From: Rhizobium sp. Root483D2
GTDB lineage: Bacteria > Pseudomonadota > Alphaproteobacteria > Rhizobiales > Rhizobiaceae
Direction of reading: 5' to 3'
DNA: 64,000 nt
Assembly (NCBI RefSeq): GCF_001426685.1
Contig: NZ_LMFB01000009.1
Coordinates: 200,454 to 264,453, forward strand
Numbering within the stretch: position 1 is the stretch's first letter; every line of letters starts with the position of its first letter. Below are positions 60,856 through 64,000 of this stretch, in pieces. A program made the translations under genes and the position numbers. The notes beneath the pieces are model-generated. The model saw only the letters and a program-made list of their open reading frames with translations, ran no database searches and was not told the origin of the DNA.

Positions 60856-62700
60856 ATGCCTGCGCAATTTCGACTGCAGACGCTTGGACGCCTCCGTTTG
60901 TTGGACGCTGATGGACAGGACATTCCATTTCCACAAATGGGATTGATTATTCTTGCTTACTTGAAGTTGCGCGGCCTCTTAACCTTTTCCCGCGCCGATA
61001 TTGCGACTTTGCTTTGGGGAGACGAGGATCCCGGTCAGTCATTTGCAAATCTGCGCAAATCGGCGTCGCGCATCCTGGCGCGGCAAAATACCATCGGGCA
61101 CCAGTTTTTATCCTTCTCAAGTTCAGCGGTCACCATAGCGGCCGGCACGATAGAGACGGATGTTGATTTCCTGCCGACCGACGATCCCACGGTCGGCCGC
61201 GCCTTGACGGTCGCGCTCGCATCCCGGCTTCGAGAAGATTTCCTCAGAGATATTAAACCTTTAAGCAAGACCCTTGCCGACTGGATCGACCGTGAGCGCG
61301 AAGCCCATCTGAGCGTGCTGCGCCGGTGCATCCTCAGTATCGGACTGACAGGGGATGACGCGGAAAATCGCCCCATAAAAGACGCGGCCATCAAACTTCT
61401 GGAGCATGATCCAGCTGATGAGGAGGTTCGCAATCTTCTTCGTGGCTCCATGTATCAGAAAGCCGCCGCAGCAGTGGCGACGTTACAGACGGGCTTTGAT
61501 CCTGCCGTGGCGATACCGGATCCTCGCCGCCCGGAGAACCGCAAGGGACTGCCCCGTCTCGTCCTGTTGCCGCCCTCGTCGGGGGAGGCAAGGCCGGAGG
61601 TTGCCTTGTTTGCCTCCGCTCTCATCGAGGACGTGACCATCGGCTTGTGCAGCCTGCGCTCCCTGTCGGTCATCGCACCCTACAGCGCTGCCAAGATGCG
61701 GGATCACGCCGACAAGGCCGCGACGTATGAACGCTATGCCATCAGTTATATTCTCGATTCCCGCCTGACGAACGAAGGCAACGGCCATTCGCTCTTCGTC
61801 CAGCTGATCTTTTTCGGCAGCGACGAGGTCATCTGGGCAGACCGTTTCGAACTCAGCGGCAACGGATTGGTCAAGTCCCGCCGCGATATCGCACACCGTC
61901 TTGCCGAGGCCGTTTCCCGGCAGATTCACATGAACGAAACGGTGCGCAGCGACTATGAACAGGATGCCGGGGTCTATCGCAGCTTCCTGCGCGGCCAGGG
62001 TCATCTGATGAACCTGGGGCTTCCCGAGGTCCGGCGGGCGCGAAAATACTTCCGCGAGGCCCTGCAGCTTAATCCGGCTTTCGCGCCGGCGCAAAGTGGA
62101 CTGTCGCGCAGCTATTTCCTGGAATGGCTGGTGACAGCGAGAAATGACCGGAGCCTGCTCTCAATGGCGGAAGGTCATGCGCAGGACGCGATCGTTTCCG
62201 ACCCGCATTTGCCCACTGCCTACAAGGAGCTGGGTGTCGCCAAACTCTATATGCGGCAGTTTGATGAAAGTGCCGATTTTTTCGCGACAGCGGAAGCGCT
62301 CAGCCCCAACTATGCCAATCTGATTGCCAGCTTCGGCGATGCGCTGATCCAGGCCTCACGGCCGCAGGAAGGCCTGAAAAAGGTCGAACATGCCATCGAG
62401 CTCAATCCGATCGCTCCGGACGAATATTTCTGGACTGCGGCGGGTGCCTGCTATTCACTGGGGCGTTACGAAGAGGCTCTAAGCTATATCGGCCGCATGA
62501 ACGATCGGGCACCGGCCGACAGGTTGTCCGCCGCCTGCTGGGGAATGCTGGGAGACGGGCGCAAGGCCAGCCAGTTCGTCCGCAAGACGTTCGATGTTCA
62601 TCCCGCGTTCGATCTTGACACGTGGATGGCGCTCGTTCCATTCAAAGAAGAGTGGCAAAGGCAACACTATAAAGAGGGCCTTATTAAAGCAGGCTTTTAA
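60856..62700 (+). CDS. OmpR-like winged-helix / TPR transcriptional regulator
   Basis: Predicted 614-residue regulator. The N-terminal DNA-binding domain (FRLQTLGRLRLLDADGQDI, LAYLKLRGLLTFSRADIATLLWGDE, FANLRKSASRILAR) is of the SARP/BTAD kind. A central TolB-like segment follows (VALFASALIEDVTIGLCSL, AISYILDSRLTNEGNGHSL). TPR repeats end the protein (ARKYFREALQLNPAFAPAQSGLSR, AYKELGVAKLYMRQFDESADFF, EGLKKVEHAIELNPIAPDEYFW read as helices). The ATG at 60856 is preferred, with AGGAG 12 nt upstream; a TTG at 60778 would add 26 residues. A 72-residue protein gene follows by 31 nt and may be its target or ligand partner. Confidence 0.8.
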   Translation: MPAQFRLQTLGRLRLLDADGQDIPFPQMGLIILAYLKLRGLLTFSRADIATLLWGDEDPGQSFANLRKSASRILARQNTIGHQFLSFSSSAVTIAAGTIETDVDFLPTDDPTVGRALTVALASRLREDFLRDIKPLSKTLADWIDREREAHLSVLRRCILSIGLTGDDAENRPIKDAAIKLLEHDPADEEVRNLLRGSMYQKAAAAVATLQTGFDPAVAIPDPRRPENRKGLPRLVLLPPSSGEARPEVALFASALIEDVTIGLCSLRSLSVIAPYSAAKMRDHADKAATYERYAISYILDSRLTNEGNGHSLFVQLIFFGSDEVIWADRFELSGNGLVKSRRDIAHRLAEAVSRQIHMNETVRSDYEQDAGVYRSFLRGQGHLMNLGLPEVRRARKYFREALQLNPAFAPAQSGLSRSYFLEWLVTARNDRSLLSMAEGHAQDAIVSDPHLPTAYKELGVAKLYMRQFDESADFFATAEALSPNYANLIASFGDALIQASRPQEGLKKVEHAIELNPIAPDEYFWTAAGACYSLGRYEEALSYIGRMNDRAPADRLSAACWGMLGDGRKASQFVRKTFDVHPAFDLDTWMALVPFKEEWQRQHYKEGLIKAGF

Positions 62701-62731
62701 TCCATCAACTCATACGAAAAGAGATTTTAAA

Positions 62732-62950
62732 ATGGCAAATGTCGTCATCATTGGGATCGCTGGAGAAACGGGCCTTTGGGTCGCGGATTTGAACGCAGGC
62801 ACGGTCACCAAATCAGCTGAACCATCGGCCGGTGCACTTCAAACGGCAAACGACCTGCGCAACAAAGGCGCCACCGTCACGAAGGGCGTCAACCTGGCGG
62901 TTCTCGCAACCTCCGCTGAAGCCGTGTCCGGCGGGTACATGGACGGCTGA
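62732..62950 (+). CDS. 72-residue protein of unknown function downstream of TPR regulator
   Basis: Short protein (MANVVIIGIAGETGLWVADL at the start; VSGGYMDG at the end), rich in Ala, Gly, Val and Thr with no Cys. The ATG at 62732 has AAAGAG 8 nt upstream; the longer in-frame reading runs back into the regulator gene. It is not recognised. The hydrophobic strand VVIIGIAG and a Gly-rich tail hint at a small self-associating or processed peptide, but nothing shows this. Co-transcription with the regulator is likely from the 31-nt gap. Confidence 0.6.
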   Translation: MANVVIIGIAGETGLWVADLNAGTVTKSAEPSAGALQTANDLRNKGATVTKGVNLAVLATSAEAVSGGYMDG

Positions 62951-63119
62951 CGGTAACAACTGCCGCTCAGAGACGAATTCCACGATTTTGTGAGCCATTG
63001 CCGCCTGGCAGGATTATGCCGGCGCGCAGATGCAGTGCTATACGAAGCCCGACGGATGGGAAACAGCAAAGCGGCGCCCATCGATCGGGCTATTCGCAAA
63101 TTCCGGTTTTGAAACTCAT

Positions 63120-64000
63120 CTACCCGTCATCACCGCCACCGCGAAGTTTTCGGCGCGATGCGCCGAAAACAGACCAATCCGTTTTGGATGTCAGATATTC
63201 CAGCCCCAGCGTTCCGAGCCAGCTATTGCCCATTGGGTCCAGAGCCGGTGACCATACGGCAATGGATGCCAGGTGCGGCGCGATCGCCAGGATACCGCCT
63301 CCGACGCCCGATTTTGCCGGAAGACCGACACGGTAGGCAAAATCACCCGAGCCATCATATTGCCCGCACAGCATCATGATCGACAGGATGCGCCGCGCCC
63401 TGCGGGCGGCCCGCAGCTTGACACCATCCTCGTCCTCCGGATCATCCAATAGGAGGAAACGCCCCGCCTTTGCCAGTCCCCGGCAATCCAGCGTGATCGC
63501 GCATTGGTGGATATAGGCGTCCATGACCTTCTCGACCGGATGCTGTAGATTGCCATGGTGCCTGGCCATGAACATCAGGGACCGGTTCAGGTCGCCGCCG
63601 GTGCGGTCGCTGTCCATCACGTCCTGATTGAGGTCGGGGGCTTCACCATCAAGCATGCGTTTTACCAGATCAACAACATGGCGGTTGGGGCCTGCGCGTC
63701 CGCCAAGCCCGACCAGGCTATCGCAGACGACCAGCGCACCGGCATTGATGAACGGGTTTCGCGGAATACCCTTGGCACGCTCCAGATCGATGATGGAATT
63801 GAAGGGATCGCCGGACGGATCGCGGCCGACGCGCTCCCAGAGTTTCTCACCAAGCGCCTCAAGGGCGACCTCCAGTGCAAAGACCTTGGAAATCGATTGA
63901 ATGGGGAAACCGACGCTCGCATTGCCCGCAGAGACCACGTCGCCGTTGCGCATGAACACAGCGATGCCGAACTGGTTGAAATCGGTCTTCGCGGGAACGG
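63120..64000 (-). CDS. glsA: glutaminase (GlsA), partial at window end
   Basis: The - strand reading enters at 64000 in frame and ends at 63120, giving about 293 residues of the C-terminal part; the start lies beyond the window. Serine beta-lactamase-like fold motifs match glutaminase: GFPIQSISKVFALEVALE with the catalytic SxxK (SISK), NPFINAGALV, LNRSLMFMARHHG and GVGGGILAI. It hydrolyses glutamine to glutamate and ammonia. In rhizobia it may aid glutamine use or acid tolerance. Convergent with the small gene at 62732; 170 nt between hold nothing I recognise. Confidence 0.92.
   Translation of the reverse strand, partial: VPAKTDFNQFGIAVFMRNGDVVSAGNASVGFPIQSISKVFALEVALEALGEKLWERVGRDPSGDPFNSIIDLERAKGIPRNPFINAGALVVCDSLVGLGGRAGPNRHVVDLVKRMLDGEAPDLNQDVMDSDRTGGDLNRSLMFMARHHGNLQHPVEKVMDAYIHQCAITLDCRGLAKAGRFLLLDDPEDEDGVKLRAARRARRILSIMMLCGQYDGSGDFAYRVGLPAKSGVGGGILAIAPHLASIAVWSPALDPMGNSWLGTLGLEYLTSKTDWSVFGASRRKLRGGGDDG

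Overview
The window is a 64 kb, roughly 60% GC stretch from an alphaproteobacterium, most likely a member of the Rhizobiaceae (Rhizobium/Agrobacterium/Neorhizobium type). The reasons are codon use, a DUF982 gene, many ABC-type catabolic operons with dedicated regulators, and small orphan genes of rhizobial style. There are no rRNA genes, no tRNA genes I could recognise, and no replication genes, phage, CRISPR or intact insertion sequence. It reads as accessory, catabolism-rich DNA of the kind found on rhizobial chromids, megaplasmids or variable chromosomal regions. All calls come from reading the sequence and from remembered protein families; no search was run.

Region 1 (0.2-11.7 kb, + strand) is an iron-acquisition island. 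It holds an ECF sigma factor, a FecR-type anti-sigma/sensor, a TonB-dependent receptor with an N-terminal signalling (STN) domain, a DUF2218 protein, and then an overlapping five-gene operon. That operon matches the Bacillus petrobactin (asb) pathway in gene content and order: AsbA, AsbB, AsbC, a fused AsbD-AsbE, and AsbF. A 3,4-catecholate/citrate siderophore of the petrobactin type in a rhizobial background, under apparent ECF/FecR control, is the most notable system here. Two near-identical promoter-like elements precede the fecR-like and receptor genes.

Region 2 (12.1-24.3 kb, + strand) is a compact type II secretion operon in the order D-O-G-L-M-C/N-K-E-F-H-I-J. It is followed by a Sec-exported FAD oxidoreductase that may be its substrate.

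Region 3 (24.3-30.8 kb) has a broken MFS transporter gene divergent from an aldehyde dehydrogenase / GMC oxidoreductase / BKACE (DUF849) / GntR set. The shared intergenic region carries two copies of an identical 17-nt palindromic operator candidate.

Region 4 (30.9-40.6 kb) is a divergent sugar or polyol regulon. On the - strand are a ribose-type ABC transporter (permease, binding protein, ATPase) and an SDR dehydrogenase. On the + strand are a two-subunit transketolase, an FGGY kinase, a SorC-family regulator and a second SDR. Related AT-rich half-palindromes lie at both ends of the central intergenic region and in front of the regulator. The layout fits dehydrogenase -> ketose kinase -> transketolase chemistry, as in apulose-type pathways.

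Region 5 (40.7-46.0 kb) holds a LysR regulator divergent from an aldo/keto reductase and an exported CMD-CMD-cupin fusion, then a GNAT acetyltransferase, a cold-shock protein and small orphan genes.

Region 6 (46.2-59.2 kb) is a long - strand operon divergent from a BetI-like TetR regulator. It has a trimethylamine dehydrogenase-like flavoprotein, an MFS transporter, a CocE/S15 hydrolase, a complete Dpp-type ABC importer and a Rieske oxygenase. Together they suggest uptake, hydrolysis and oxidative N-demethylation of a betaine-like or N-methylated compound, resembling stachydrine catabolism.

Region 7 (59.2-64 kb) is partly decayed: a frameshifted conserved gene, a molbindin gene and an MFS C-terminal remnant. 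It then has an OmpR-like/TPR regulator followed by a 72-residue protein of unknown function, and a glutaminase gene cut by the window end.
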